Part shown: piece after piece, positions 7,418-15,538 of the stretch
Position numbering within the stretch: the first letter of the stretch is position 1
Layout of the letters: the number at the start of each line of letters is the position of its first letter
NCBI GenBank assembly: GCA_040880065.1
Contig: JBBDJE010000035.1
Coordinates: 1 to 25,716 of the forward strand
Length of the DNA: 25,716 bases
Reading direction: 5' to 3'
DNA from: Abyssibius sp040880065
GTDB taxonomy: Bacteria > Pseudomonadota > Alphaproteobacteria > Rhodobacterales > Rhodobacteraceae
Program-made: the position numbers and the translations under genes
The notes under the pieces: generated by a model
The model's database searches: none
What the model was told of the DNA's origin: nothing
Seen by the model: only the letters and a program-made list of their open reading frames with translations

Positions 7418-8608
7418 ATGGCACAGCTTTACGGCAGCAACCACGACGCTGCGTCTTTGGCGCAACGCACGGGCAGCATGGCTGCTTTTGGCGGTGTGCG
7501 GCTGTCAACGCTGGAGGATGCCGCAGGGCGCGGCATGCGCGTGCTCGATTTCAACACGGGCAGCGGTTTGCAGTTTTCGGTGCTTGTCGATCGCGCCATG
7601 GATATTTCCGAGGTATCGCATAAGGGCCGCGCCATCGGCTGGCATTCGCCCACCGGGTTTCGCCACCCTGCACATGACGATTACGAGGGTGAGGGTGGCT
7701 TGGGCTGGACACGCTCGTTCTCGGGGTTTCTGGCAACCTGCGGGCTAGACCATGTGGGCGGGCCGCAAGTGGTGGCGGCTGAAAGCTACAATTACCCGCG
7801 CCGAAGCTCGGTTCAGCACGGGTTGCACGGGCGCATCAGCGGCACACCCGCGCGGCTTACCGGCTATGGCGAGGCTTGGGAAGGCGATCGTTACATCCTC
7901 TGGGCCGAGGGGGTCTGCGTGCAGGCCACCATGTTTGGCGAGGTTTTGCACCTTCACCGGCGGATCGAGGCCGAGCTTGGCGGCAACACCATTCATCTGA
8001 GCGACAAGGTGGTCAATGCAGGCTTTGCCCCTACGCCGCATATGCTGATGTATCACGTCAATCTTGGCTATCCGGTGGTTGACGAAGGCGCGCGGCTTGT
8101 CGCTCCCATCCGCAATGTTGTGTGGGCGAGCCATGAGGGTGCCGGGCTTGCCGCGCAATCTGTCAGCTATCGCACCTGCCCCGCCCCGATAACAGGCTTT
8201 GCCGAGCAGGTATGGGAACATGACCTTACCGCCGATGACAGCGGCAATGTCACTGTAGCCGTGGTGAACGACCGGCTGGGTTTCGGGCTTGAACTACAAA
8301 CCCGCAAAGAACAGTTGCCGTGCTTTTACCAGTGGCAGAACTTTCAGTCGGGGCATTATGTGATGGGTATAGAGCCCGCAACCCACCACGCCAAAGGCAA
8401 CCAGTTTGCACGCGATCGTGGCGAAATGATCTGGCTTTCGGCAGGCGAGGCACGGCACTACGTCACCCGGTTCCGCGTGCTTGACGGTGCCGCCGCAATT
8501 GCCGCAAGCACAGCGCGCATAACCGCCGTGCAGGCCCAGCCGAATGAAGACTATCCGCAGCCTTCGGGCAGGTTTGCAGCGCTCTATGGCGCAAAGGCAG
8601 GCAGTTGA
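7418..8608 (+). CDS. DUF4432 / aldose 1-epimerase-like protein
   Basis: The 396-residue protein is read from ATG 7418, which follows GGGGGAG. The frame is open further upstream to 7331, but those residues look non-native. It matches the DUF4432 family, a branch of the galactose-mutarotase beta-sandwich fold. The VLVDRAMDISEVSHKG segment (about 55-70), the HGLHGRIS segment (about 133-140) and the late GIEPATHHAKG segment are the recognisable family signatures. Members are thought to interconvert anomers or epimers of free sugars, probably in the cytoplasm; the natural substrates are poorly known. As first gene of the operon, after the LacI-controlled region, it probably prepares an imported sugar or cyclitol derivative. 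Its stop overlaps the next start by one base (TGATG). Confidence 0.8.
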   Translation: MAQLYGSNHDAASLAQRTGSMAAFGGVRLSTLEDAAGRGMRVLDFNTGSGLQFSVLVDRAMDISEVSHKGRAIGWHSPTGFRHPAHDDYEGEGGLGWTRSFSGFLATCGLDHVGGPQVVAAESYNYPRRSSVQHGLHGRISGTPARLTGYGEAWEGDRYILWAEGVCVQATMFGEVLHLHRRIEAELGGNTIHLSDKVVNAGFAPTPHMLMYHVNLGYPVVDEGARLVAPIRNVVWASHEGAGLAAQSVSYRTCPAPITGFAEQVWEHDLTADDSGNVTVAVVNDRLGFGLELQTRKEQLPCFYQWQNFQSGHYVMGIEPATHHAKGNQFARDRGEMIWLSAGEARHYVTRFRVLDGAAAIAASTARITAVQAQPNEDYPQPSGRFAALYGAKAGS

Positions 8609-9714
8609 TGGCCAATATCAACAGGGGATTTACACCGCGCGACTATAGCCTGACCGGGCCAGAGAACGCGCGCGCGGTTGCCGCAGGGCTGGCTTCGGCG
8701 CAGTGGTATCATTCCGATGTGCCGCGCAAGCTGATGAAAGACCTTATGCGCCGCAGCGATGGCCCCGCCACGCGCGACACCGCCATCTGGCTGGGCTTGA
8801 TGGCACTTGCAGCACTTGGGGGCATTGCGCTTTGGGGCAGTTGGGCGGCGGTGCCGTGCTTTGCCGTTTACGGCGTGCTTTATGGCTCGGCTTGCGACAG
8901 TCGCTGGCATGAATGCGGGCATGGCACGGCCTTCAAGACATCGTGGAAGAATGACGTGGTTTATCACATCGCCTCGTTCATGGTTATGCGCAACCCCGTC
9001 AGTTGGCGCTGGAGCCATGCGCGCCACCATACCGACACGATCATCGTTGGCCGCGACCCCGAAATCGCCCTGATGCGCCCCACAGTCATTGCCAAAGCGG
9101 CGCTTAAATTCATCGGCATGCCCGATATTTTTTACGATTTGCGCACACTCATCCTTCAGGCGGCAGGAAAGATCAGTGCGGTCGAGCAAGACTACATTCC
9201 CAAAAGCGAATGGCCCAAGGCGGTGTTTTGGGCGCGGGTGCATGTGGCGGTTTATGCGGCTACAATTCTTGCGGCTATGGCCACCGGCTCGTTTTTACCG
9301 CTTGTGCTGATCGGCGGGCCGCGCATTTACGGCACATGGCACATGGTCATGACAGGCCTGCTGCAGCATGGCGGGTTGGCTGAAGATGTGCTCGACCACC
9401 GGCTCAATAGCCGCACGGTTTATATGAACCCTGTCAGCCGTTTCATTTACTGGAACATGAACTACCATGTCGAACATCATATGTTTCCCATGGTCCCCTA
9501 TCATGCCCTTCCCCGCCTGCATGGGCTGATCAAAGATGATTTGCCGCCGCCGAACAGCTCGATCCTTGATGCTTACCGCGAGTTTGTCGCCTCGCTTTTG
9601 CGCCAGCGCACCGAGCCGAACTACTTTGTGCGCCGCGCATTGCCACCCACAGCGCAGCCCTACCGCGAAGATTTGCACGAAAATGATGTGGCGCTCAGCC
9701 AGGGGAGAGACTGA
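8608..9714 (+). CDS. Membrane fatty-acid-desaturase-superfamily oxygenase (MocD-like)
   Basis: The 368-residue protein is read from ATG 8608, overlapping the previous stop by one base. It has the three histidine boxes of membrane di-iron desaturases and hydroxylases: HECGH (101-105), HARHH (137-141) and HVEHH (287-291). An additional His is found in LLQHGG (251-256). Hydrophobic spans near 60-95 and 212-237 fit a membrane protein. Such enzymes use oxygen and electrons from a ferredoxin, and the next gene encodes a Rieske ferredoxin of the MocE type. In rhizopine catabolism the MocD oxygenase and MocE ferredoxin are proposed to demethylate 3-O-methyl-scyllo-inosamine. A lipid desaturase role is less likely because every neighbour is a sugar catabolic gene. 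The assignment to MocD is by similarity and context. Confidence 0.82.
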   Translation: MANINRGFTPRDYSLTGPENARAVAAGLASAQWYHSDVPRKLMKDLMRRSDGPATRDTAIWLGLMALAALGGIALWGSWAAVPCFAVYGVLYGSACDSRWHECGHGTAFKTSWKNDVVYHIASFMVMRNPVSWRWSHARHHTDTIIVGRDPEIALMRPTVIAKAALKFIGMPDIFYDLRTLILQAAGKISAVEQDYIPKSEWPKAVFWARVHVAVYAATILAAMATGSFLPLVLIGGPRIYGTWHMVMTGLLQHGGLAEDVLDHRLNSRTVYMNPVSRFIYWNMNYHVEHHMFPMVPYHALPRLHGLIKDDLPPPNSSILDAYREFVASLLRQRTEPNYFVRRALPPTAQPYREDLHENDVALSQGRD

Positions 9715-10026
9715 ATGGCCGAATGGGTAGATGTATGCGATGCCGATGAGATCGAACTGGAAGATGTTATCCGCTTTGACCATGACGGGCGCACATTTGC
9801 AGTTTATCGCACCGAAGCTGGCGCGGTTTTCGCGACCGATGGCTTGTGCACGCATGAGCAGGTGCATCTGGCTGACGGGCTGGTGATTGATGATACCATC
9901 GAATGCCCCAAGCATAATGGCCGTTTCAATTACCAAACAGGCGCGCCTTTGCGTGCACCGGTTTGCGTGGCGCTGGCCACCTACCCTGCCCGCCTGAACA
10001 ATGGCCGTATCGAGATCGAGATATGA
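9715..10026 (+). CDS. Rieske [2Fe-2S] ferredoxin, MocE-like
   Basis: The 103-residue protein starts immediately after the desaturase stop, with GGGGAGAG upstream. Cluster ligands are plain: Cys45 and His47 in CTH, and Cys64 and His67 in CPKH. It is a soluble single-domain Rieske ferredoxin, and its GLCTHEQ and CPKHNGRF segments match the MocE type rather than large dioxygenase alpha subunits. Its likely task is to pass electrons to the adjacent di-iron oxygenase. No ferredoxin reductase gene (the MocF role) is present in the operon, so a reductase from elsewhere must serve. It overlaps the next gene by ATGA. Confidence 0.88.
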   Translation: MAEWVDVCDADEIELEDVIRFDHDGRTFAVYRTEAGAVFATDGLCTHEQVHLADGLVIDDTIECPKHNGRFNYQTGAPLRAPVCVALATYPARLNNGRIEIEI

Positions 10027-10820
10027 GCCGCCAAACCCCCAGTGTTGCCGATTTGCGCGCGCTAAAGGGCAAACGCCAGCTTACCATGCTGCGCTATGAA
10101 ACCCTTGATGAAGCGCGGGCCGCCGAGGCGGCAGAGATCGACATTGCATCGGTTCCGCCTGCGCTGGTTGCCCATCCGGACTATCGCAGCGCAGCACCCG
10201 GAGTATTTTCAATGACGGGGCTTGACCACCGCGCCGCAGGCACAGCCGATGACTATTTGCGCTTTTGTGGCAAAATGCTGGAGGCTGGTGCAGATGCGCT
10301 TTATTGCTCGGCCAGTTTGCAAACCGTAGAATACCTTGCGCGCGAGCATATCCCCGTTGTCGGCCATGTCGGGCTGGTGCCGTCGCGCGCAACATGGACA
10401 GGCGGCTTTCGCGCTGTCGGCAAAACCGCACAATCGGCCATTGCCATGTATCACGAATGCCGCGCCTATCAGGATGCCGGTGCTATAGCCGTGGAAATCG
10501 AGGTTGTGCCCACCGAAGTTGCGCACGCCATCGCCCAGCGGCTTGACCTGATGCTCTGGTCTATGGGCGCGGGCGCGGGCTGTGATGCGCAATATCTGTT
10601 TGCGGTTGATCTGCTGGGCGAAACGCGTGGCCATATTCCGCGCCATGCCAAAGTCTATCGCAATTTCGCCGCCGAATATGACCGGTTGCAAGCCGAGCGT
10701 GTCGCCGCGTTTTCCGAATTTCGTGACGATGTGCGCAGCGGCGCTTTTCCGCAAGACAAGCACCTTGTGCACATGGACCCCGCCGAAATGGATGCGTTTC
10801 TTAAGGGTATCGGCGCATGA
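10023..10820 (+). CDS. PanB-fold (ketopantoate hydroxymethyltransferase-like) protein, divergent
   Basis: The 265-residue protein matches 3-methyl-2-oxobutanoate hydroxymethyltransferase over its middle and C-terminal parts: GHVGLVPS (114-121), GGFRAVGK (127-134), EVVP with Glu160 at the position of the catalytic base, GAGAGCDAQ (182-190) and GHIPRHAKVY (203-212). The two aspartates that bind magnesium in PanB (in VGDS and LADLPF) are not found; the aligned segments read IASV and FSMTG. The substrate-binding lysine region is also altered. Genuine pantothenate synthesis is therefore unlikely, even though automatic annotation would say PanB. In this operon it may perform a related aldol-type or one-carbon step on a sugar breakdown product. 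ATGA overlaps on both sides bind it tightly to the Rieske and SDR genes. Confidence 0.75.
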   Translation: MSRQTPSVADLRALKGKRQLTMLRYETLDEARAAEAAEIDIASVPPALVAHPDYRSAAPGVFSMTGLDHRAAGTADDYLRFCGKMLEAGADALYCSASLQTVEYLAREHIPVVGHVGLVPSRATWTGGFRAVGKTAQSAIAMYHECRAYQDAGAIAVEIEVVPTEVAHAIAQRLDLMLWSMGAGAGCDAQYLFAVDLLGETRGHIPRHAKVYRNFAAEYDRLQAERVAAFSEFRDDVRSGAFPQDKHLVHMDPAEMDAFLKGIGA

Positions 10821-11584
10821 AGGTCGGGCTGTTGGATAAGGTGGTGATTGTGACCGGTGCGGCCAGCGGCATTGGGGCGGCCATTGCACGTGAGGCGGCG
10901 GATGCCGGCGCCGCCAGGCTAATGCTCACCGATCGTGATGCCGCCGGGCTAGAGGTAATCGCAACCGAATTGCGGGCTGGTTTCTGTGTGGCCGATCTGG
11001 CGGCACCTGATGCGCCTGCCAAAATCATGCAGGCCACCACCAGCCTTTTTGGCCGTGTCGACGGGCTCGTCAATGCCGCTGGCCTGACCACGCGCGCGGC
11101 ACTTACCAATGGCAGCGCCGCCGATTGGGACCGTGTCTTTGCGGTCAACGCGCGCGAGCAGTTCTTTTTGATGCAGGCAGTGGTGGGCGATATGCTGGCG
11201 CGCAAATCGGCTGGCACTATCGTGAACATCCTGTCGATCAATGCGCAGTGTGGCGCGCCCGAACTGGCGATTTATTCGGGCAGCAAAGGCGCTTTGGCCA
11301 CACTCACCAAAAACGCCGCCAACGCGCATATGGCCGACCGTATTCGCGCCAACGGCATCAACCTTGGCTGGGTGGCTACTCCGGGCGAGGTGCATATGCA
11401 GGCCGAAATTCTGGGGCGCGGCACAGGCTGGCTTGCCAAAGAAGAAGCCAAAATGCCGCTCGGGCGCCTTGTGCAGGCCGAAGACGCGGCGCGGCTTGCG
11501 ATATTCATGCTCAGCGATGCCTCGGCCCCGATGACCGGCGTGCTGGCAGATTTGGAACAAAAAGTCATGGGAGCGCCACGATGA
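10817..11584 (+). CDS. Short-chain dehydrogenase/reductase, first of two
   Basis: The 255-residue classical SDR has a Rossmann cofactor motif TGAASGIG at 13-20, NAAG at 86-89, catalytic Ser140 and the YSGSK pair Tyr153/Lys157. The last 60 residues form the substrate lid. Length and motifs are complete, so it should be an active NAD(P)-dependent alcohol dehydrogenase or ketone reductase. An Asp at 39 after the second beta strand (LTDRD) suggests NAD(H) preference. It overlaps the upstream PanB-like gene and the downstream SDR by ATGA. It probably oxidises a hydroxyl of the sugar or cyclitol intermediate; the substrate cannot be read from the sequence. Confidence 0.88.
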   Translation: MKVGLLDKVVIVTGAASGIGAAIAREAADAGAARLMLTDRDAAGLEVIATELRAGFCVADLAAPDAPAKIMQATTSLFGRVDGLVNAAGLTTRAALTNGSAADWDRVFAVNAREQFFLMQAVVGDMLARKSAGTIVNILSINAQCGAPELAIYSGSKGALATLTKNAANAHMADRIRANGINLGWVATPGEVHMQAEILGRGTGWLAKEEAKMPLGRLVQAEDAARLAIFMLSDASAPMTGVLADLEQKVMGAPR

Positions 11585-12300
11585 ACGGGTTTGATTTTGC
11601 TGGCCAGCACGTGCTGGTGATTGGCGCAAGCCGCGCGGGAATTGGCGCGGCCATTGCGCGGGCCTTCAAGGCTGCGGGGGCGGTGGTTGCGATCACCGGT
11701 GTTGAGGACGCGCCCGCCCCCGAGGATAGGGATAAGTTTGCCTATCACCGCATAGACGTTACCGACCTTGCGGCCATACGCGGCCTTGCAGGCGCAACCG
11801 CACGGCTCGACATTCTGGTGAACTGTGCCGCCATCACCGCACGGGGCGAAGAGATGGAGCCATCGTTCTTTGAAAAAGTTATCGATGTGAACCTGCTTGG
11901 CACGTTTCGCACAGCAGAGGCCTTTCATGGCCATCTTGCGGCGCATGGTGGCAGCCTGCTCAACATCGCCTCGATGTATGCACAATTTGGCAGCCCCAAA
12001 AACCCGGCTTATGGCGCAAGCAAGGCAGCGGTTGTCCAACTGACCAAATCGCTGGCCGTGGCTTGGGCGGGTGACGGGATTCGCGTGAACGCCATTGCGC
12101 CCGGCTTCATTGAAACCGAGCAATCGGCCCGCAGCCGGACGGACCCTGCGCATGTCGCCAATGTCAACGCGCGCACGCCGCTGTCGCGCTGGGGCCAGCC
12201 CGAGGATATTGCGGGAACGGCACTGTTTCTGGCCTCGCCCGCTGCCGGCTTCATCACCGGTGCCTGCATCCCCGTTGACGGAGGCTATTCAATTGCATGA
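11581..12300 (+). CDS. Short-chain dehydrogenase/reductase, second of two
   Basis: The 239-residue classical SDR is read from the ATG at 11581 that overlaps the previous stop. The frame is open far upstream, but only as a shadow of the first SDR. Motifs are GASRAGIG (15-22), NCAA (81-84), Ser131, and Tyr144/Lys148 in YGASK. The C-terminal PVDGGYSIA is typical of the family. The cofactor loop after beta-2 (AITGVED) lacks a clear arginine, consistent with NAD(H). It is quite divergent from the preceding SDR, so the pair is not a recent duplication and the two enzymes probably catalyse separate steps. A 27-bp gap leads to the next gene. Confidence 0.88.
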   Translation: MNGFDFAGQHVLVIGASRAGIGAAIARAFKAAGAVVAITGVEDAPAPEDRDKFAYHRIDVTDLAAIRGLAGATARLDILVNCAAITARGEEMEPSFFEKVIDVNLLGTFRTAEAFHGHLAAHGGSLLNIASMYAQFGSPKNPAYGASKAAVVQLTKSLAVAWAGDGIRVNAIAPGFIETEQSARSRTDPAHVANVNARTPLSRWGQPEDIAGTALFLASPAAGFITGACIPVDGGYSIA

Positions 12301-12327
12301 CACTGGACAGGCGGGAGCTATAGCGAA

Positions 12328-13473
12328 ATGACAGATTTCAGCACCATGGGTGCCGCTGTTATCGGCACCGGTTTTATCGGGTCAGTGCATATCGGGGCGC
12401 TGCGGCGCTTGGGTGTGCGCATTGAAGGTGTGCTCGGCTCGTCGGCTGAGCGCGGTGCTGCGGGGGCCAAGGCCATGTCTGTTGGCAAAGCCTATGCAAC
12501 GCTAGGTGAGCTATTGGCCGACCCGAAGGTCGATCTTGTGCATGTGACATCGCCCAACCACGCGCATTATGCGCAGGTAAAGGCCATATTGGCGGCGGGC
12601 AAACATGTGATTTGCGAAAAACCGCTTTCGATGACCTCGGCTGAATCCGCTGAAATGGTGGAGCTGGCGCGCGCCAGCGGCAAGGTTGCGGCTGTGTGTT
12701 ACAACATCCGTTTTTATCCGCTCAACCAGCATGCGCACGGCATGGTAAAGGCAGGCGAACTTGGCGATATCCGCTTTGTAACCGGCCATTACCACCAGGA
12801 CTGGCTGGCAAAGCCGAGCGACTGGAACTGGCGACTGGAATCCGAACAGGGCGGCGCGCTACGCTCGGTTGGCGATATCGGCACGCATTGGGTTGATTTG
12901 GTCAGCTTTATCACCGGTCAAAAGGTGGCGGCGGTGTTTGCCGACCTGACGACCTTTATCAAAGAGCGGCAAAAACCCGTGGGGCCGGTTGCAACCTTTG
13001 CTGCGGCCAGCGGAAAAACCGAAACCCGCCGCATAGAAACCGACGATGCGGCCATGATCATGCTGCGTTTCGCAAACGGCGCAAAAGGTGTGATGACCAC
13101 CAGCCAGATCAACATTGGCCGCAAAAACGCGCTGCATTGGGATGTGGCAGGTGCAACCGCTTCGGCGGCATGGGATAGCGAGATGCCCGACCATTTGTTC
13201 ATTGGCCACCGCGATGCACCCAACCAGATTATGCAGCGCGACCCTGCCATGATGAACGCCGCGGGTGCCGCAGCCGCAGCCCTGCCCGGCGGCCATGTCG
13301 AAGGGTTTGCCGATAGTTTTCGCGCGCTTTTCCAGCAGGTCTATACCGATGCCGCCAAAGGCGTGCGCGCCAAAACCTCGACCTATGCAAGCTTTGAGGA
13401 CGGTCACCACGAGATGCGGTTTTGCGATGCAGTGCTACGCTCGGCGGCCGAGGGGCGCTGGGTTGATGTGTAA
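12328..13473 (+). CDS. Gfo/Idh/MocA family oxidoreductase 1
   Basis: The 381-residue protein has an N-terminal Rossmann domain with GTGFIG (13-18), the family's EKP (97-99) containing the catalytic lysine, and the C-terminal GGALRSVGDIGTHWVD segment with Asp183 and His187. All the usual catalytic residues are present. Family members oxidise a ring hydroxyl of sugars, sugar phosphates or inositols with NAD(P). MocA of rhizopine catabolism belongs here. It is translated from ATG 12328, 27 bp after the second SDR, and is followed 18 bp later by a TIM-barrel isomerase. This is a frequent partnership in oxidative sugar or inositol degradation. The last of its C-terminal segments (from about residue 290) is longer than usual and Ala-rich. 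Confidence 0.92.
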   Translation: MTDFSTMGAAVIGTGFIGSVHIGALRRLGVRIEGVLGSSAERGAAGAKAMSVGKAYATLGELLADPKVDLVHVTSPNHAHYAQVKAILAAGKHVICEKPLSMTSAESAEMVELARASGKVAAVCYNIRFYPLNQHAHGMVKAGELGDIRFVTGHYHQDWLAKPSDWNWRLESEQGGALRSVGDIGTHWVDLVSFITGQKVAAVFADLTTFIKERQKPVGPVATFAAASGKTETRRIETDDAAMIMLRFANGAKGVMTTSQINIGRKNALHWDVAGATASAAWDSEMPDHLFIGHRDAPNQIMQRDPAMMNAAGAAAAALPGGHVEGFADSFRALFQQVYTDAAKGVRAKTSTYASFEDGHHEMRFCDAVLRSAAEGRWVDV

Positions 13474-13491
13474 CTTGACGGGAGAGACCAA

Positions 13492-14403
13492 ATGAAGCTC
13501 GGCATTTTGACAGCCCCTTTTGAAGATACCGGCCTGATGGATGTGGCCGATTGGAGCGCGGAAAACGGGTTTTCGGCGCTGGAAATCGCCTGCTGGCCCG
13601 CCATGAATGGCGACGCGCGGCGCTATGCTGGCACCTCGCATATCAACGTTGACGGGCTGAGCCGGGAACAGGGTGGCGAGATTATCGGCGCGCTGGCCGA
13701 TATGGGCATCGAGGTTTCCGGCCTTGGCTACTACCCCAACCCGCTACATGCCGATGCCAGCCACCGAGACGAGGTGATCGGCCATTTGAAAAAGGTTATC
13801 ACCGCCGCGGGGCTGATGGGCGTGAGGGTTGTAAACACCTTTGTTGGCGGCGACCGCAAGCTTACGCTTGATGATAACTGGGCGCGTGCCGAACAGATTT
13901 TCCCCGACATCATCGCCCATGCACGCGATAGCGGCGTGACGCTCGCCTTTGAAAACTGCCCGATGATCTTTTCCCACGATGAATGGCCGGGCGGGCATAA
14001 CATTGCCTATAGCCCCTATATCTGGCGGCGGATTTTCGAGGCATGGGAGGGGGTTGGCATGAATTTCGACCCTTCGCACCTCGTGCTGCAAATGATCGAC
14101 CAAAGCCGCTTTATGCGCGAGTTTGGCCCCCGCTTTGCCCATGTCCATGCCAAAGACCTTATGATCGACCGCGACGGTCTGTATGAGCGTGGCATCCTTT
14201 CGGCGGGCATGGGCTGGCAGGTGCCGCGCCTGTGCGGGCTGGGCGAAGTGGACTGGTCGGATTTCTTCGCACAGCTTTACCGCGCAGGCTATGATGGTGC
14301 GGTCATCATCGAGCATGAAGACCGTGATTTTGAGGGCACAGACGCCAAGCTGAAACGTGGCTTCTGTCTGGCCCGCGATATTCTGAGCCCCTTTATCAAA
14401 TAG
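13492..14403 (+). CDS. TIM-barrel sugar phosphate isomerase/epimerase family protein (IolE/MocC-like)
   Basis: The 303-residue xylose-isomerase-like TIM barrel keeps the standard divalent-metal ligands: Glu154 in AFENCP, Asp193 in NFDPSHL, His219 in HVHAKD and Glu274 in IIEHED. The family includes inosose dehydratases and isomerases, sugar epimerases and 3-keto-sugar lyases. MocC of rhizopine catabolism is a relative. A GGGAGA ribosome-binding site precedes the ATG at 13492. Positioned between a Gfo/Idh dehydrogenase and the ABC importer, it most likely isomerises or dehydrates the keto product of that dehydrogenase. Which reaction it performs cannot be decided from the sequence. Confidence 0.87.
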   Translation: MKLGILTAPFEDTGLMDVADWSAENGFSALEIACWPAMNGDARRYAGTSHINVDGLSREQGGEIIGALADMGIEVSGLGYYPNPLHADASHRDEVIGHLKKVITAAGLMGVRVVNTFVGGDRKLTLDDNWARAEQIFPDIIAHARDSGVTLAFENCPMIFSHDEWPGGHNIAYSPYIWRRIFEAWEGVGMNFDPSHLVLQMIDQSRFMREFGPRFAHVHAKDLMIDRDGLYERGILSAGMGWQVPRLCGLGEVDWSDFFAQLYRAGYDGAVIIEHEDRDFEGTDAKLKRGFCLARDILSPFIK

Positions 14404-14449
14404 GGGCCGAATGCAGTGAGAAAACGTAACCAAAAAGGGAGACGAAAAC

Positions 14450-15484
14450 ATGAAACGACTTTATACAAGCACAGCTGTTGCCGCTCTGGCGCTCAGCTTT
14501 GGCAGCGCGGCATTTGCCGCAGGCCATGGTGGGTATACAATCGGTATTTCCAACACCGTGCAGGGCAATGGCTGGCGCGAAGAAATGGTGTGCGCCATGA
14601 AAGCGCAGGCACTGGTTTCAGGCATGGTCGACAGCCTGAACATTGCGCATCGCAACACCGATGCCGCTGGCCAGCTTGAGGATATTCGCAACCTCATTCA
14701 GGCGGGCGTTGATGCGATTGTTATCAATCCATCCAACGCCGATGGCGTGAATTCGGCCATTGATGAAGCCATTGCCGCAGGCATCGTTGTGGTTGCGGTT
14801 GATCAGGCCGTAACGGCTGAAGGCGCATATATCCTGTCCAACAATCAGGAAGAATATGCCTATCTCGGCGCGAAATGGCTGTTTGAGCAGCTCGGCGGCG
14901 AGGGCAGCGTTGTTTACATGCGCGGTGCTGCAGGCGCGGGCGCGGATAACGACCGTGACACCGGCTTCCAGCGCGCTTTGGCCGAATTCCCGAATATCAG
15001 CATTGTGCATGAGGTCTTTACCGGCTGGCAGCAGGACCAAGGCAAGCAGCAGATCCTCGACTATATCTCGACCGGCCTGCCGATTGACGGAGTTTGGACC
15101 AGTGGCATCGACAATGTCATCGTTGATGCGTTCATTGAATCCGAGGTGCCGCTTGTGCCCATCGTCGGTGCTGACAATGCCGGTTTTGTTGGCCAGTTGG
15201 CCAATGTTGAAGGCTTTGTTGGTGCAGCGGTTACCAACCCCGGCTCAATCGGTGGTGCTGGCGTAACCCTTGCGCTGCAAATCCTTGAAGGCGACATGCC
15301 CGAAAGCAACACGGTGCTGGTTGACCCGTCGATCTGGGCCAATAACGACCCCGAGGGCCTTGCGCTGATCGAAGGCGCGCAGAACCCCAACCTCGACCCT
15401 GAATGGCCGGTGAGTGTGTCCATCCCCGGATGGACCACCTATTCCATGGAAGAGATCATCGCCTGCAAAGGCCCGGGTGAATAA
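14450..15484 (+). CDS. Periplasmic sugar-binding protein of ABC importer
   Basis: The 344-residue protein begins with a signal peptide: basic MKRLY, a hydrophobic run through residue 22, and a probable cleavage after AFA at 23. The mature part is a type-I periplasmic-binding-protein fold of the ribose/galactose group (GISNTVQGNGW near the start, DAIVINPSNADGVN about 87-100, VDQAVTAEG about 118-126). Such proteins bind pentoses, hexoses or cyclitols; MocB, the rhizopine-binding protein, is one. It is the first gene of the transporter block, separated from its ATPase by a strong hairpin. That is the classic arrangement for making more binding protein than membrane components. Confidence 0.93.
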   Translation: MKRLYTSTAVAALALSFGSAAFAAGHGGYTIGISNTVQGNGWREEMVCAMKAQALVSGMVDSLNIAHRNTDAAGQLEDIRNLIQAGVDAIVINPSNADGVNSAIDEAIAAGIVVVAVDQAVTAEGAYILSNNQEEYAYLGAKWLFEQLGGEGSVVYMRGAAGAGADNDRDTGFQRALAEFPNISIVHEVFTGWQQDQGKQQILDYISTGLPIDGVWTSGIDNVIVDAFIESEVPLVPIVGADNAGFVGQLANVEGFVGAAVTNPGSIGGAGVTLALQILEGDMPESNTVLVDPSIWANNDPEGLALIEGAQNPNLDPEWPVSVSIPGWTTYSMEEIIACKGPGE

Positions 15485-15490
15485 ACCACG

Positions 15491-15519
15491 GCTGGCCCCG
15501 GTGTAACGCCGGGGCCAGC
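15491..15519 (+). terminator. Intercistronic hairpin between binding-protein and ATPase genes
   Basis: GCTGGCCCCGG (15491-15501) and CCGGGGCCAGC (15509-15519) form a perfect 11-bp G+C-rich stem with a 7-nt loop. It lies 7 nt after the binding-protein stop and has no following T-run. It is best read as an mRNA-stabilising or partial-termination element that lifts binding-protein levels over those of the ATPase and permeases. Confidence 0.75.
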
Positions 15520-15538
15520 ACAAAAGACCAGAGGCAGT

